A stretch of 64,000 nt of DNA from Streptococcus infantis (GCF_015546995.1 NZ_JADMUH010000006.1:1-64000), one strand, 5' to 3'; counted from the stretch's first letter, positions 28,310 through 38,804 are shown. Notes: generated from the letters alone by a model not told the origin. Made by a program: numbers and translations.

Positions 28310-29256
28310 GATGGAAATACCTCCAAAAGTTTCTTAACGGCTAAGGCACGGTGGGATTGACTATTTTTTTCTTCAAGGGTTAATTCGGCTGATGATTTAC
28401 CAGTTTCTCCTACTAAGAAGAGCGGATCATAGCCAAAACCATTTTCACCCTTAGGTTCAAAGTTAATGTAACCTGGCCAGTCAGCTTCGACGACCAAGCT
28501 TTCCTTACCTGGGCTAGCAACAACCAAGGTTGTATGGAATTGCGCTGAACGGTCCTTGAGATCAAAGACCATGGCTAATTCGTGCAAAAGCTTAGCATTG
28601 TTTTCCTGGTCAGTGGCTCCCACTCCTGCAAAACGAGCTGACCAGACACCTGGCAATCCACCGAGGACATCGACTTTAAGACCTGAGTCGTCTGCCAAAA
28701 CCATCTTGCCTGTTAATTTGGAGATGGTTTCAGCCTTAAGACGAGCATTTTCTTCAAAGGTCATACCGGTTTCAGCAACTTCAGGCAGGTCTGGATAATC
28801 ATTGAGATTCTCCACATCATAGCCAAGTTTGTCAAAGATAGCACAAAATTCCTTGGTTTTACCCTCGTTACGAGTCGCAATCAGCAAAGTTTCTCTGACC
28901 TTGTTTGTCTCAAAGAAGGCTTCCACATCGACTCCTTCTTTAGGTAATTCAACATGCAAGAGTTGTCCATTTTCAACTAAGAGCAGGGCACCTTGGCGTT
29001 GAATGACTTCCAAGTTTCGACCGGCTTCTGCATTTAAAATCTCAACGATAAAAGATAGCAAGCGGAAGTTGGAAGACCAGCGCATTACCGTAATCGTGAT
29101 TGGAAAACCATTTTCCTCATCACGGAAAATGCGAGCCAAATCCATAAAATCGAGATCAAGAGGATCTTTTATGAGGCTATAGATTCCACCGTAGACGTCC
29201 CAGACACCTACATACCAGTCCTGGTCATCCTTGTATTCATAAATTTTGTTTGTCAT
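28285..29256 (-). CDS. rdgB: Nucleoside-triphosphate pyrophosphatase RdgB/HAM1 with an N-terminal extension
   Basis: A 323-residue enzyme hydrolysing ITP, dITP and XTP to keep them out of DNA. Residues from about 122 form the HAM1 domain: [26 protein letters not shown] and GFGYDPLF. Residues 1-120 are a separate domain ([15 protein letters not shown]) that the roughly 200-residue E. coli enzyme lacks but streptococcal proteins commonly have. The start is at 29256, where ATGA overlaps the murI stop; the frame to 29295 lies inside murI. Confidence 0.93.
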   Translation of the reverse strand: MTNKIYEYKDDQDWYVGVWDVYGGIYSLIKDPLDLDFMDLARIFRDEENGFPITITVMRWSSNFRLLSFIVEILNAEAGRNLEVIQRQGALLLVENGQLLHVELPKEGVDVEAFFETNKVRETLLIATRNEGKTKEFCAIFDKLGYDVENLNDYPDLPEVAETGMTFEENARLKAETISKLTGKMVLADDSGLKVDVLGGLPGVWSARFAGVGATDQENNAKLLHELAMVFDLKDRSAQFHTTLVVASPGKESLVVEADWPGYINFEPKGENGFGYDPLFLVGETGKSSAELTLEEKNSQSHRALAVKKLLEVFPSWQSKPSL

Positions 29257-30047
29257 AATGTTACATGCTCCACATGAATCTCTTTTTCTAGCCATTCCGC
29301 TCCAATCTGAGCAAAACTATGGCTATTTGCAGTTGTGTAAAAACGGTGTTGTAGCAGGCCTGCATCACGGCCACGATTAATCTCGAAATAATTGAGTAAG
29401 ACAGAGATATCCCGCACGCACTCTGCACCACTATCAATCAGTTTCACTTCCGGTCCCATCACATTTTGGATAATGGGTCTGAGGAGCGGATAGTGGGTAC
29501 AGCCCAGAATCAAGCTGTCCACCTTGCCGACTAAAGGACGCAAGGTTTCATAAACTACTTTCTTGGTCACACTGGTTGAAAGGGCCCCAGACTCAACCAA
29601 AGGAGCAAACTTAGGGCAGGCCAAACTTTCAACTTGCAAATTTGGATCTAGGTCATGAATTTTTTGACGATAGATATCTGATTGTACTGTCATTGGTGTT
29701 CCAATCACACCGATTCTCCCACCCTGACTTGCTTTGATAGCAGCTGAAGCACCCGGTAAAATCACTCCAAGAACAGGAATATCGAGTTTGGATTTAATTT
29801 CTTCCCAAACAACTGCTGTTGCAGTATTACAAGCGATTACAATCATCTTGACATCCTTAGTCAAAAGAAAGTTGACCAACTGCCAAGTATATTCACGAAT
29901 TTGCTCAGCAGGACGAGGCCCGTAAGGTGCCCGTGCCGAATCTCCAATATAGACGATTTCTTCATGAGGAAGCTGGCGCATGAGCTCACGTACAACGGTC
30001 AAGCCTCCAACGCCCGAATCCAAAAAACCAATTGGTCGATTATCCAT
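29253..30047 (-). CDS. murI: Glutamate racemase
   Basis: A 264-residue cytosolic racemase that supplies D-glutamate for peptidoglycan. It has both catalytic cysteine motifs, CNTATAVV and GCTHYPLL, plus [12 protein letters not shown] and DSARAPYG. It is the first gene of a nine-gene minus-strand operon ending at yidD, and its stop overlaps the rdgB start. Confidence 0.96.
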   Translation of the reverse strand: MDNRPIGFLDSGVGGLTVVRELMRQLPHEEIVYIGDSARAPYGPRPAEQIREYTWQLVNFLLTKDVKMIVIACNTATAVVWEEIKSKLDIPVLGVILPGASAAIKASQGGRIGVIGTPMTVQSDIYRQKIHDLDPNLQVESLACPKFAPLVESGALSTSVTKKVVYETLRPLVGKVDSLILGCTHYPLLRPIIQNVMGPEVKLIDSGAECVRDISVLLNYFEINRGRDAGLLQHRFYTTANSHSFAQIGAEWLEKEIHVEHVTL

Positions 30048-30221
30048 ATAGTCTTCTTTCTAGTTTTATTTTTCTGATTGATAGTTCATTATCATTACAT
30101 TTTTCGCTGAAATTTCTGACAGACTGGTAAACTCCAGACTATCTCCCTCTCAATCATAATCAAATATCAATAGAATGCAAGGAAAAAGTCTTATCCTTAA
30201 ATATCAGTTGAACATAGTGAG

Positions 30222-30250
30222 AAGTCTGGAATTTTCATCCCAGACTTTTC
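30222..30250 (-). terminator. Terminator of yneF
   Basis: Stem AAGTCTGG / CCAGACTT with T following on the minus strand. It separates yneF from the murI operon. The remaining bases of the 30048-30254 gap show no gene. Confidence 0.8.
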
Positions 30251-30254
30251 CTAT

Positions 30255-30500
30255 TTATTTCTTTTTATTGTTAGCAAGGGCTGCTTTTTGTTGGCGAATG
30301 ATTTGGTGGTACACTTGTTGTACCTTAGCTTCGCTTGGTTTTTGACCATTTGCACTCAACAGAGTACGAACTGCTTCTGCATTCAAACGTGGGTTATCCG
30401 CAAATTCTTTTTCAATTTGCTTGCGCACCAAGTACATTCCTCCAAGAGCTCCACCTAGAAAAGCTAAAACAATCAAGACAATTGCTAAAATAAGGTCCAT
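30255..30500 (-). CDS. YneF family (UPF0154) membrane protein
   Basis: An 81-residue protein with one N-terminal membrane helix ([19 protein letters not shown]), then a charged cytosolic part ([22 protein letters not shown]) typical of UPF0154. Function unknown. Its own extended -10 promoter (TGG TATAAT) lies about 40 bp upstream. Confidence 0.88.
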   Translation of the reverse strand: MDLILAIVLIVLAFLGGALGGMYLVRKQIEKEFADNPRLNAEAVRTLLSANGQKPSEAKVQQVYHQIIRQQKAALANNKKK

Positions 30501-30691
30501 AATATTTCTCCTGTTTCTTTTTGAATCTTCTATATTATACCATAAAGTCCCACGCCTGACTAGTTTGATTTACGCTTTCAAAAGGGTAGGGCATTACTCA
30601 AATTCTTTTTCTGCTCTAATCTTTTTTAATTCAATAAAATTAAAAAAAGAACTAAAATTTGGTAAAATAATTCAGTTTTTCCTAAAAAACC

Positions 30692-30720
30692 TTGCATTGA
30701 ATCGATTTATTTGCTATATT
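30692..30720 (+). promoter_or_regulatory. Promoter of the GH95 fucosidase gene
   Basis: Plus strand: TTGCAT (30692-30697) and TATATT (30715-30720) with a 17-bp spacer. Apart from this promoter, the cre site and the yneF promoter, the 30501-30814 gap holds nothing I recognise. Confidence 0.72.
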
Positions 30721-30780
30721 AAGATTATACAAAACAAAGGAAACATCTTTCTGCAAGGCTTATTTTTTTTTATAAGAAAA

Positions 30781-30794
30781 TGTATGCGCTTACA
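30781..30794 (+). promoter_or_regulatory. cre site upstream of the GH95 fucosidase
   Basis: TGTATGCGCTTACA is a near-perfect CcpA operator palindrome. It lies between the -10 box and the ribosome site (AAAGGAG), the same roadblock position as at the endoglycosidase gene. Confidence 0.82.
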
Positions 30795-30814
30795 GATTTG
30801 AGAAAGGAGTTTTT

Positions 30815-33613
30815 ATGGAGAAGAGCTATTGGGAAAAATCCTGTAAGTATAGCATCCGAAAATTGACCGTTGGAACTGCTTCCGTTCTACTGGGAGCTGT
30901 TTTTCTAGCAACACAGAATGTAGCTGCCGATGGTATCGAAGTGAAAGAAAATCAAGCAAGTGTCAGTGAGACTACGGTTCAAGTGAATACAAAAGTAGAG
31001 GAACCCACTCAAGAGGGTAAGGAAAATCAACCAAGCACAGAAAATCAAACTTCTACTGAATTAGCTGACAAAGAGGTAAAACCTGAAAAGGAAACACCTC
31101 AAATACATCATCAATCAGAGACTAACGCTGTAGTTGAACCTTCTGAAAATAAGGAGAGTGAAAAACCAGAACTTCCTATGACTAAGCAAGAAAACTATCA
31201 ACTTCATTACGACCAACCAACTGCTCCTTCTTATGACGGCTGGGAAAAACAAGCCCTGCCAGTCGGAAATGGAGAAATGGGGGCAAAAGTTTTTGGGCTC
31301 ATCGGTGAAGAAAGAATCCAATACAATGAAAAAACTCTCTGGTCTGGTGGACCGCAACCGGATAGCACCGACTACAATGGAGGGAATTATCAAGACCGCT
31401 ATAAGGTCTTAGCAGAAATTCGTAAGGCATTAGAAGAAGGAAACCACCAAAAAGCAAAACAATTAGCGGAGCGCAACCTAGTCGGACCAAACAATGCTCA
31501 GTATGGTCGTTACTTATCTTTTGGTGATATCTTTATGGTCTTTAACAACCAAAAGAAAGGCTTGGAGAATGTTACCGACTATCATCGTGGTTTAGATATT
31601 TCTGAGGCCATCTCGACCACTTCTTATACCCAAGATGGTACAAACTTTAAACGCGAAACCTTCTCTAGCTATCCTGACGATGTTACTGTGACCCACTTGA
31701 GTAAAAAAGGTGATAAAACCCTTGATTTTACACTCTGGAATAGTTTGACTGAAGATTTGATTGCGAATGGCGACTACTCCTGGGAATATTCGAATTATAA
31801 ACAAGGAGCAGTTACGACTGATTCTAATGGTATTTTGCTCAAAGGAACTGTCAAAGACAATGGTCTGAAATTTGCTTCCTATCTCGGAATCAAGACAGAC
31901 GGACAAGTCACTGCACAAGATGGCTATTTGACTGTCACCGGAGCCAGCTATGTGACCCTTTTACTCAGTGCCAAGACCAACTTTGCTCAAAATCCAAAAA
32001 CTAATTATCGCAAGGATATTGACCTAGAAAATACTGTTAAGTCTATCGTAGAAGCTGCCAAGGCAAAAGATTATGAAACCCTAAAAAATAACCACATCAA
32101 GGATTATCAAAGTCTCTTCAACCGTGTTCAACTAAATCTTGGTGGCAACAAGTCTAGCCAAACTACAAAAGAAGCTCTGCATACCTACAACCCAGAAAAA
32201 GGGCAAAAACTAGAAGAGCTCTTCTTCCAATACGGACGTTATCTACTCATTAGTTCTTCTCGTGACCGGACAGATGCCCTTCCTGCCAACTTGCAAGGAG
32301 TCTGGAATGCTGTAGACAATCCACCTTGGAACTCAGATTACCACCTCAATGTCAACCTTCAGATGAACTACTGGCCTGCCTACATGAACAATCTTGCAGA
32401 AACTGCTAAGTCAATGGTCAATTATATTGATGACATGCGCTACTATGGTCGTATCGCTGCTAAAGAATATGCAGGTATCGAATCCAAAGAAGGCCAAGAA
32501 AATGGTTGGTTGGTTCATACTCAGGCAACACCATTTGGCTGGACAACTCCAGGTTGGAATTATTACTGGGGTTGGTCTCCTGCTGCCAATGCTTGGATGA
32601 TGCAGAACGTCTATGACTACTACAAATTCACCAAGGATGAAACCTATCTCAAAGAAAAGATTTATCCAATGCTCAAGGAAACAGCCAAGTTCTGGAATTC
32701 CTTCTTGCACTACGACAAATCTAGTGACCGTTGGGTTTCTTCGCCATCCTACTCACCAGAGCATGGAACTATCACGATTGGAAATACCTTTGACCAATCT
32801 CTAGTTTGGCAACTCTTCCACGACTATATGGAAGCAGCCAATCATCTCAATGTCGACCAAGATTTGGTGACAGAAGTGAAGGCTAAATTTGACAAACTCA
32901 AACCACTTCATATCAACCAAGATGGCCGAATCAAGGAATGGTACGATGAAGACAGTCCTCAATTCACTAATGAAGGACTTGAAAACCATCACCGTCACGT
33001 TTCTCATCTGGTTGGGCTCTTCCCAGGAACCTTATTTGGCAAGGATCAGCCTGAATATCTGGAAGCAGCACGCGCAACCCTAAACCATCGTGGAGATGGT
33101 GGAACGGGTTGGTCTAAGGCTAATAAAATCAACCTCTGGGCTCGTCTGCTTGATGGAAATCGTGCCCATCGTTTGCTGGCAGAACAACTCAGATCCTCAA
33201 CTCTAGAAAATCTCTGGGATACGCACGCGCCTTTCCAAATTGATGGGAACTTTGGTGCAACTAGCGGTATGGCAGAAATGCTCCTTCAGTCTCACACCGG
33301 CTACATTGCCCCATTACCAGCCCTTCCAGATGCATGGAAAGATGGGCAAGTTTCAGGTTTAGTCGCTCGTGGTAACTTTGAAGTCAGCATGAAATGGAAA
33401 GAAAAGAATCTTGAAACGCTATCCTTCCTTTCTAATGTGGGTGGAGACTTAGTCGTAGACTATCCAAATATCGAAGCTAGCATTGTCAAGGTAAACGGTA
33501 AGGAAGTACAAGCTACCCTCATCAAAGACAATCGCATCCAGCTTGCTACTCAAAAGGGCGATGTCATTACCTTTGAAAACTTCCCTGTGCCTATACTGTC
33601 TGAATTTGATTAG
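30815..33613 (+). CDS. Secreted GH95 alpha-L-fucosidase with a YSIRK signal
   Basis: A 932-residue glycosidase, probably an alpha-1,2-fucosidase acting on mucin or blood-group glycans. It opens with a YSIRK signal peptide (KYSIRKLTVGTASVLLG) and an acidic linker to about residue 125. The GH95 catalytic region carries Asn512 and Asn514 (HLNVNLQMNYWPA), Glu649 (YSPEHGT) and Asp810 (FQIDGNFGAT), matching the active site of bifidobacterial AfcA in order and setting. Unlike most YSIRK proteins it has no LPXTG motif or hydrophobic tail; it ends FPVPILSEFD. It should be released or held by another means. Start set by AAAGGAG. Confidence 0.93.
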   Translation: MEKSYWEKSCKYSIRKLTVGTASVLLGAVFLATQNVAADGIEVKENQASVSETTVQVNTKVEEPTQEGKENQPSTENQTSTELADKEVKPEKETPQIHHQSETNAVVEPSENKESEKPELPMTKQENYQLHYDQPTAPSYDGWEKQALPVGNGEMGAKVFGLIGEERIQYNEKTLWSGGPQPDSTDYNGGNYQDRYKVLAEIRKALEEGNHQKAKQLAERNLVGPNNAQYGRYLSFGDIFMVFNNQKKGLENVTDYHRGLDISEAISTTSYTQDGTNFKRETFSSYPDDVTVTHLSKKGDKTLDFTLWNSLTEDLIANGDYSWEYSNYKQGAVTTDSNGILLKGTVKDNGLKFASYLGIKTDGQVTAQDGYLTVTGASYVTLLLSAKTNFAQNPKTNYRKDIDLENTVKSIVEAAKAKDYETLKNNHIKDYQSLFNRVQLNLGGNKSSQTTKEALHTYNPEKGQKLEELFFQYGRYLLISSSRDRTDALPANLQGVWNAVDNPPWNSDYHLNVNLQMNYWPAYMNNLAETAKSMVNYIDDMRYYGRIAAKEYAGIESKEGQENGWLVHTQATPFGWTTPGWNYYWGWSPAANAWMMQNVYDYYKFTKDETYLKEKIYPMLKETAKFWNSFLHYDKSSDRWVSSPSYSPEHGTITIGNTFDQSLVWQLFHDYMEAANHLNVDQDLVTEVKAKFDKLKPLHINQDGRIKEWYDEDSPQFTNEGLENHHRHVSHLVGLFPGTLFGKDQPEYLEAARATLNHRGDGGTGWSKANKINLWARLLDGNRAHRLLAEQLRSSTLENLWDTHAPFQIDGNFGATSGMAEMLLQSHTGYIAPLPALPDAWKDGQVSGLVARGNFEVSMKWKEKNLETLSFLSNVGGDLVVDYPNIEASIVKVNGKEVQATLIKDNRIQLATQKGDVITFENFPVPILSEFD

Positions 33614-33703
33614 ACTAAATCTAATCTATATCATAGACTCTCTACGAATCTATTATTTGCATCAGCTTTTTAAAACTTCGCCTTAATCTTATTGCTATAA
33701 ACA

Positions 33704-33733
33704 AAAAAGATGGAATATCTTCCATCTTTTTTG
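33704..33733. terminator. Bidirectional terminator after the fucosidase
   Basis: Perfect stem AAAAAAGATGGAA / TTCCATCTTTTTT with a 4-base loop. It ends the fucosidase gene and the small minus-strand operon that converges on it. Confidence 0.9.
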
Positions 33734-33788
33734 TGATAATAAAGTTATATATGAGTATATATATGTACGTACTTCCAATTTCTAGTCT

Positions 33789-33953
33789 CTAAAATAAACT
33801 AAAAAGCCAGTTATAAATCCAGTTAAAAATCGAATATAACAAATTCAAAAGGAATTCATAAAAAATTAAACAAATGTGATACCAAATGAATTCTACAATC
33901 GTAATCAGTGGCTTGACTAGGACATAAAACAAAATATCCAAAATAAATTTCAT
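33789..33953 (-). CDS. 54-residue hydrophobic membrane peptide (unlisted small ORF)
   Basis: A small ORF read directly from the minus strand: it begins MKFILDILFYVLVKPLI and ends NWIYNWLFSLF. It is almost wholly hydrophobic and aromatic-rich (Trp, Tyr, Phe), long enough for one long or two short membrane helices. Its ATG overlaps the stop of the 66-residue ORF by 4 bp (ATGA), the usual sign of translational coupling. A terminator follows. I do not recognise the family. It could be a small membrane regulator, a toxin-like peptide or a decayed fragment; the coupling and the promoter argue against decay. Confidence 0.55.
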   Translation of the reverse strand: MKFILDILFYVLVKPLITIVEFIWYHICLIFYEFLLNLLYSIFNWIYNWLFSLF

Positions 33954-34150
33954 TTTCTGTCTTCTTTCTTAGGAAGTCCCACAATCCAAGGCAGAGTAGA
34001 TATCATTTTATAAGTCGCAAGAAATTTAGCAACCTCTAGGGCTTTTGGCTCAGATTCCTTCTTCTCAGTCAGCACTTCCATTCCTTTTACCCAGAGGCAT
34101 ATCCCAATCGTTCTAGCCATTCCTGTAAAAAAATTTGGTTGGTTGTCCAT
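33950..34150 (-). CDS. 66-residue protein of unknown function, first gene of a micro-operon
   Basis: A small basic protein (begins MDNQPNFFTGMARTIG, ends GLPKKEDRK) with two mildly hydrophobic stretches (ARTIGICLWVKGMEV and FLATYKMISTLPWIVGL) around a charged centre. GGAAG lies about 6 nt before the ATG, and a good promoter is 54 bp upstream. It is coupled by a 4-bp overlap to the hydrophobic 54-residue ORF. I do not know the family. The pair sits between the fucosidase and amiF, on the same strand as ami but behind the ami terminator, so it is a separate unit. Confidence 0.55.
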   Translation of the reverse strand: MDNQPNFFTGMARTIGICLWVKGMEVLTEKKESEPKALEVAKFLATYKMISTLPWIVGLPKKEDRK

Positions 34151-34203
34151 GTGATTCTTCCGTAGTTCATATCATTTCTAACAGATTAGTTCTTATTGTA
34201 TTC

Positions 34204-34231
34204 AGTATATCAAATTAATGTAGATTATCAA
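34204..34231 (-). promoter_or_regulatory. Promoter of the two-gene micro-operon
   Basis: Minus strand: TTGATA (34226-34231) and TATACT (34204-34209), spacer 16 bp, each one base from consensus. Confidence 0.72.
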
Positions 34232-34250
34232 GTTTTTATCTGCAAAATAA

Positions 34251-34302
34251 AAAAGTTTCATAACCTTTCTAGAATAATACTAGGAAGATTATAAAACTTT
34301 TC
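34251..34302 (-). terminator. Terminator of the ami operon
   Basis: A long imperfect stem-loop (AAAAGTTTCATAACCTTTCTAG with CTAGGAAGATTATAAAACTTTT) just past the amiF stop, followed by T on the minus strand. Confidence 0.83.
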
Positions 34303-34303
34303 A

Positions 34304-35230
34304 TTAGTTCATATCTTTTTTATAGCGTTCCAATTCTGCTTGGTTAGCCCAAACATAATGTCCTGGACGAATTTCAACCATAGACGGTTTATCAGTTTCG
34401 TAGTCATGTTGATTAGGATCATAGACTTTCAAAACTTTCTTTCGTTCCAAGATTGGATCTGGAATCGGAACAGCTGATAAAAGTGCTTGTGTGTATGGAT
34501 GGACTGGATTGTTAAACAGCTCTTCCGTCTCAGCCACTTCAACAATGACACCCTTATAGATTACCGCGATACGATCAGAGATAAAACGAACTACTGACAA
34601 ATCGTGGGCGATAAAGAGATAAGTCAAGCCTAATTCTTTTTGGAATTTCTTGAGCAAGTTCAAAACTTGGGCACGTACAGAAACGTCCAAGGCTGAAATT
34701 GGCTCATCTGCGATAACGAAGTCAGGTTGCATAACCAAGGCACGTGCAATCCCGATACGTTGACGTTGTCCACCTGAAAACTCGTGTGGGTAACGTGTCA
34801 AATGTTCAGCCAAAAGCCCTACTTCACGAATGATATTTTGAACTTTTTCTTTTCTTTCTTCTTCATCTTTAAACAAATGGTGATTGTAAAGACCTTCAGA
34901 GATGATATAGTCTACTGTCGCACGTTCATTCAAACTTGCGGCTGGGTCTTGGAAAATCATTTGAATGCGACGGATTAATTCCGCTGCTTGTTCACGTGAT
35001 TTTTTACCATTGATTTTTTGACCATCAAAGATAATATCTCCCTTGCTGGTGTCGTTAAGACCGATAATAGCACGACCAATTGTTGTCTTACCACTACCAG
35101 ATTCTCCAACGAGTGAGAAAGTTTCTCCTTTGTTGATAAAGAAGTTTGCATTCTTAACGGCTACAAACTTTTTGCTTCCTTCACCGAAGGAAATTTCTAA
35201 GTCTTTAATTTCTACTAATTTTTCAGACAT
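34304..35230 (-). CDS. amiF: Oligopeptide ABC transporter ATP-binding protein AmiF
   Basis: A 308-residue cytoplasmic ATPase of the Opp/Ami peptide importer. Walker [16 protein letters not shown]-loop MIFQDP, signature [14 protein letters not shown] and Walker B FVIADEP are all intact, and the tail has the Opp/Dpp C-terminal motif [12 protein letters not shown]. The start at 35230 ([12 protein letters not shown]) has AGGAGGAAGG upstream; the frame to 35299 overlaps amiE and is rejected. Last gene of amiACDEF. Confidence 0.96.
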   Translation of the reverse strand: MSEKLVEIKDLEISFGEGSKKFVAVKNANFFINKGETFSLVGESGSGKTTIGRAIIGLNDTSKGDIIFDGQKINGKKSREQAAELIRRIQMIFQDPAASLNERATVDYIISEGLYNHHLFKDEEERKEKVQNIIREVGLLAEHLTRYPHEFSGGQRQRIGIARALVMQPDFVIADEPISALDVSVRAQVLNLLKKFQKELGLTYLFIAHDLSVVRFISDRIAVIYKGVIVEVAETEELFNNPVHPYTQALLSAVPIPDPILERKKVLKVYDPNQHDYETDKPSMVEIRPGHYVWANQAELERYKKDMN

Positions 35231-35240
35231 TTCCTTCCTC

Positions 35241-36308
35241 CTAGTCCTCAAGATGAGCAAAGCCCATCTTTTCACGAATTTTATCGTGTAAGTCTTCAAT
35301 CACTGCTGGTTTTGAAACTTTTGGAGCCTGTTCATGAAGCAACCATGTTTTCGCCCAATGAGTATCTGATACAGCAAACTGAGGTGCTTTTTCTTCGAAA
35401 TCAATCTTCATCGCATAGTCTGAACGAAGAGCAAATGCATCTCCCTTCAATTCAGTATAAAGTGATGGAGGTGTACCCGGGATTGAATACAATTCTCCTT
35501 TATCGTCAGCCAACTGTGGCAAGCTTGACAAGAGGCTCCATGTATATGGATGACGTGGATCGTAGAAAATTTCTTCAACCGTACCATACTCAACAATTTC
35601 ACCAGCATACATAACCGCAACTTTGTCAGCAATACTTGCTACCACACCAAGGTCGTGTGTGATAAAGATTGTTGTAAAGTGGTATTCCTGTTGAAGTGTC
35701 TTTAACAAGTCAATAATCTGAGCTTGAATAGTCACATCAAGGGCTGTTGTTGGTTCATCACAGATAAGAACATCTGGACGACAGGCAAGAGCAATTGCAA
35801 TAACGATACGTTGACGCATCCCACCAGAATACTGGAATGGGTATTCATCAAAACGTCTCTCAGCATCAGGGATACCGACCTTATTCATATAGTCGATTGC
35901 CAATTCTTTTGCTTCTTGAGCTGATTTACCTTGGTGTTTTACAATAACTTCAGTGATTTGACTTCCGATTGTCTTGATTGGGTCAAGACTGGTCATCGGA
36001 TCCTGGAAGATAGTTGCAATCTTGGCACCTCGGATTTGTTCCCAATCTCTGTTAGAAGAAAGTTCAGTCAAATCTTGATCACGGTAAATAATACTACCTT
36101 TCGCAATACGTCCATTTTCTTCTAACATTCCTGTGAAGGTTTTTGTTAAAACTGATTTACCTGAACCTGACTCACCAACTAAAGCGAGAACTTCCCCCTC
36201 AATCAAATCGATGGAGACGCCTCGAATAGCTGTCAAAATTTTGTCACGAACATCAAATTCCACGACAATATCTTGAGCAGTCAAGATTACATTTTTTTCT
36301 TTTGTCAT
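35241..36308 (-). CDS. amiE: Oligopeptide ABC transporter ATP-binding protein AmiE
   Basis: A 355-residue partner ATPase of AmiF. Walker [26 protein letters not shown], signature [14 protein letters not shown] and Walker [12 protein letters not shown] are present. It heterodimerises with AmiF below the AmiC-AmiD channel. It is 10 bp upstream of amiF and 8 bp downstream of amiD. Confidence 0.96.
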   Translation of the reverse strand: MTKEKNVILTAQDIVVEFDVRDKILTAIRGVSIDLIEGEVLALVGESGSGKSVLTKTFTGMLEENGRIAKGSIIYRDQDLTELSSNRDWEQIRGAKIATIFQDPMTSLDPIKTIGSQITEVIVKHQGKSAQEAKELAIDYMNKVGIPDAERRFDEYPFQYSGGMRQRIVIAIALACRPDVLICDEPTTALDVTIQAQIIDLLKTLQQEYHFTTIFITHDLGVVASIADKVAVMYAGEIVEYGTVEEIFYDPRHPYTWSLLSSLPQLADDKGELYSIPGTPPSLYTELKGDAFALRSDYAMKIDFEEKAPQFAVSDTHWAKTWLLHEQAPKVSKPAVIEDLHDKIREKMGFAHLED

Positions 36309-36316
36309 GTCTACTC

Positions 36317-37243
36317 CTATCTATGTGTACGTGGATCACTAGCATCCGCTAGGTTTTGACCAACTACGAAAAGTGACAAGGATACCAAGACCAAAGTTGT
36401 CAATGGAATCCAGAAGAGGTAAGCATTTGTTGTTACGTTCTGAGAATAATCTGAAATCAAACGTCCCAAACTTGGTACTGTGATTGGTAAGCCAAGTCCA
36501 AAGAATGATAGGAAGGCTTCATATGAGATAAATGCAGGAAGCATTTGTGACATAGTCGTAACAATAACAGATACCAATTGAGGCATGATGTTTTTAATGA
36601 CGATTTTGTAAGTTGGTGTTCCGAGTGTACGTGAAGCAAGGTTGTACTCCAAATCACGGTAACGCATGATTTGGATACGAATCATATAAGCAATACCAAT
36701 CCAAGTGGTTACACTCATGGCAAAGATCAAGTTCCAGAAACCTGCACCGATAGAGTAAGTCAAAACAATAACGATTAAAAGCGATGGGATGTTATTGATA
36801 ACGTTATAAACTTCCATCATGATACGGTCAACTGATTTTGAAATACCCCAGATACCTCCGACAATAACACCGATAACAACGTTGATAAAGGTTGCAATTA
36901 CTGAAATCAAGATAGAGTTACGTGCTCCAAACCAGACACCGTCAAAAAGAGACTTACCATTACTATCTGTACCAAACCAATGTTCACCATTTGGCTTAAT
37001 GTAACGAGCACTAAAATCATTTACTTTACTTACGTCGTTAAAGTCAAAATCTGAAAACATTGGGTAGATGAAACTCATCAATACGATGGAAATCAAAATA
37101 CCAAGCATGATGATTGTTGATTTTTTCTTCAAAAACTGTCTAAAAACAGATCCCCAGTATGAGTAGGCAGGAGCGTCAATTGCTTCAGAGGCAAAATCAT
37201 CTCGTTTTACAAATTGAAATTTATCATTACTAATTGTAGACAT
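36317..37243 (-). CDS. amiD: Oligopeptide ABC transporter permease AmiD
   Basis: A 308-residue permease with about six membrane helices. The cytosolic loop that docks the ATPase (EAA-like, [17 protein letters not shown]) is visible near residue 205. It shares one base with amiC and forms the channel with it. Confidence 0.95.
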   Translation of the reverse strand: MSTISNDKFQFVKRDDFASEAIDAPAYSYWGSVFRQFLKKKSTIIMLGILISIVLMSFIYPMFSDFDFNDVSKVNDFSARYIKPNGEHWFGTDSNGKSLFDGVWFGARNSILISVIATFINVVIGVIVGGIWGISKSVDRIMMEVYNVINNIPSLLIVIVLTYSIGAGFWNLIFAMSVTTWIGIAYMIRIQIMRYRDLEYNLASRTLGTPTYKIVIKNIMPQLVSVIVTTMSQMLPAFISYEAFLSFFGLGLPITVPSLGRLISDYSQNVTTNAYLFWIPLTTLVLVSLSLFVVGQNLADASDPRTHR

Positions 37244-38739
37244 TATTTGCCTCCTTTCTCTGTCAACTTAATACGAGGGTCAATAATAGTCATCCAAATA
37301 TCTCCGATTAAGTAAGAGAAAATTGAGACACTTGTAAAGATGAAGACCAGACCAACAACCATGTTGTTATTTGACGCTTTTACAGAGTCAATCAACATTT
37401 TACCCATACCTGGGAAGGCGAAGACTGTTTCAGTAAGAGTCGCTCCACCAATAACACCAATAATAGAACCTGGAATACCAGAAACGAGTGGCACCATGGC
37501 ATTTTTAAAGATATGTTTATTAGAAATTTCTTTTTCAGAAAGACCTTTAGCTCGAGCAAAACGAACGAAGTCTTGTGATTGCAAGTCAATCATGTAACGA
37601 CGAATCCAGATAGCTAGACCAGGTGCTCCAAGCAAACCAAGGATAACTGCAGGTAAAACATATGAACGCCAGTCTCCAGCACCCAAGATAGGGAATGAAT
37701 CTGGGAATCCAATTGAAGAACCAATCAAACGAATGATGTATACAAGGGCAATCGTTGGAAGAGCAAGTAAGAAGGTCAAAGCTCCTGTAGAGAAACTATC
37801 AATCCATGTATTTTTGTAACGAGCCATTGCAGAACCAAGTGGAATTGCAATCGCGTATGAAATAGCAAGACCAATCAAACCTGTGATAGCAGAACTTGCA
37901 ATCATTGATGGATACTGATAGTTACTTTCAGTAGCTGTGTATGGATCATCCTTACCGTAGTTAGCTACCTCACGTGCATCCGCCTGACTTGGTGATTTAT
38001 AAGTTCTTGTGTAGATATTGACTGATGAAGTTTTCTTACCTGTTGGGAATTGAACTTCAGAAGTCTTCGTTTGTCCTTGTCCTTGTGTGATAACTTGAAG
38101 TACAGGAGTATTGGCATAAGTTGGGTAAGAATCTCCTAGGTTCAAGTTCACAAAGTTCTGATGAACAAATGGAAACTGACTGTTGAAGTACAAGAGGTAT
38201 TTATGTTTAGTCCCTGAACCTACTAAAGACCATCCGATAGCTGGATCGTTTTCAAAACGCAAATAACGCTCTAAGTTAGGATTTTCTGGGTCTTGAATCT
38301 TGTTTGTATGGTCAATATCAAGCAAGTTTGCATAGAATTTGAACACACGCTCGAAAATAGGGATTTCACGAGTAGCATAGAATTGACCGCTCTCTGTAAA
38401 CTCACCCAAAGTCCAACCGTTACCAAGTTGTTGGATATATTTTTCGTAGATAGCTTTATTTGTATCGTTTGCATCAACGGTTACAGAAGGGTCAATGCTA
38501 CTAGCTTTTTCCTGCAACTCTTTCGTATCGTAATATTCGATATAACCCATACGCTCAAAAACGGTATTTTCATAGTTATCCCGTTTATCAGCTGTTGTTG
38601 CAATTTTATTGTAGTTAGTATCTTGTTTGAAGATCAACTTCCGTGGAACCATCGTATAGATGATTGTGTAAATCAAGGTCGTTACTAAAAAGATAGAAAC
38701 TAACGACCGCAAGATACGCATAAAAACATATTTTTTCAT
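37243..38739 (-). CDS. amiC: Oligopeptide ABC transporter permease AmiC
   Basis: A 498-residue permease. After the first membrane helix (residues about 8-30), an external domain of roughly 240 residues is inserted before the core helices, which is why it is longer than a typical 300-residue OppB. The EAA-like loop [21 protein letters not shown] is clear. In pneumococcus, amiC mutations have been linked to suppression of codY loss, which fits the CodY box in front of this operon. Confidence 0.95.
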   Translation of the reverse strand: MKKYVFMRILRSLVSIFLVTTLIYTIIYTMVPRKLIFKQDTNYNKIATTADKRDNYENTVFERMGYIEYYDTKELQEKASSIDPSVTVDANDTNKAIYEKYIQQLGNGWTLGEFTESGQFYATREIPIFERVFKFYANLLDIDHTNKIQDPENPNLERYLRFENDPAIGWSLVGSGTKHKYLLYFNSQFPFVHQNFVNLNLGDSYPTYANTPVLQVITQGQGQTKTSEVQFPTGKKTSSVNIYTRTYKSPSQADAREVANYGKDDPYTATESNYQYPSMIASSAITGLIGLAISYAIAIPLGSAMARYKNTWIDSFSTGALTFLLALPTIALVYIIRLIGSSIGFPDSFPILGAGDWRSYVLPAVILGLLGAPGLAIWIRRYMIDLQSQDFVRFARAKGLSEKEISNKHIFKNAMVPLVSGIPGSIIGVIGGATLTETVFAFPGMGKMLIDSVKASNNNMVVGLVFIFTSVSIFSYLIGDIWMTIIDPRIKLTEKGGK

Positions 38740-38762
38740 ATTTTTTCCTTTAAAATCCCAAA

Positions 38763-38792
38763 AGAACCTTCTCCTTTTGGAGAGAAAGTTCT
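38763..38792 (-). terminator. Attenuator-like hairpin between amiA and amiC
   Basis: Stem AGAACCTTCTCC / GGAGAGAAAGTTCT in the 65-bp gap, followed on the minus strand by only a few T. It looks like a partial terminator that keeps the binding protein more abundant than the permease. Confidence 0.72.
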
Positions 38793-38804
38793 GATGAGCA
38801 TTAT

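Noticed and set aside
30421-30801. A 126-codon plus-strand frame upstream of the fucosidase
   Set aside because: It starts inside yneF on the other strand, crosses the fucosidase promoter, and has no ribosome site or protein-like composition.
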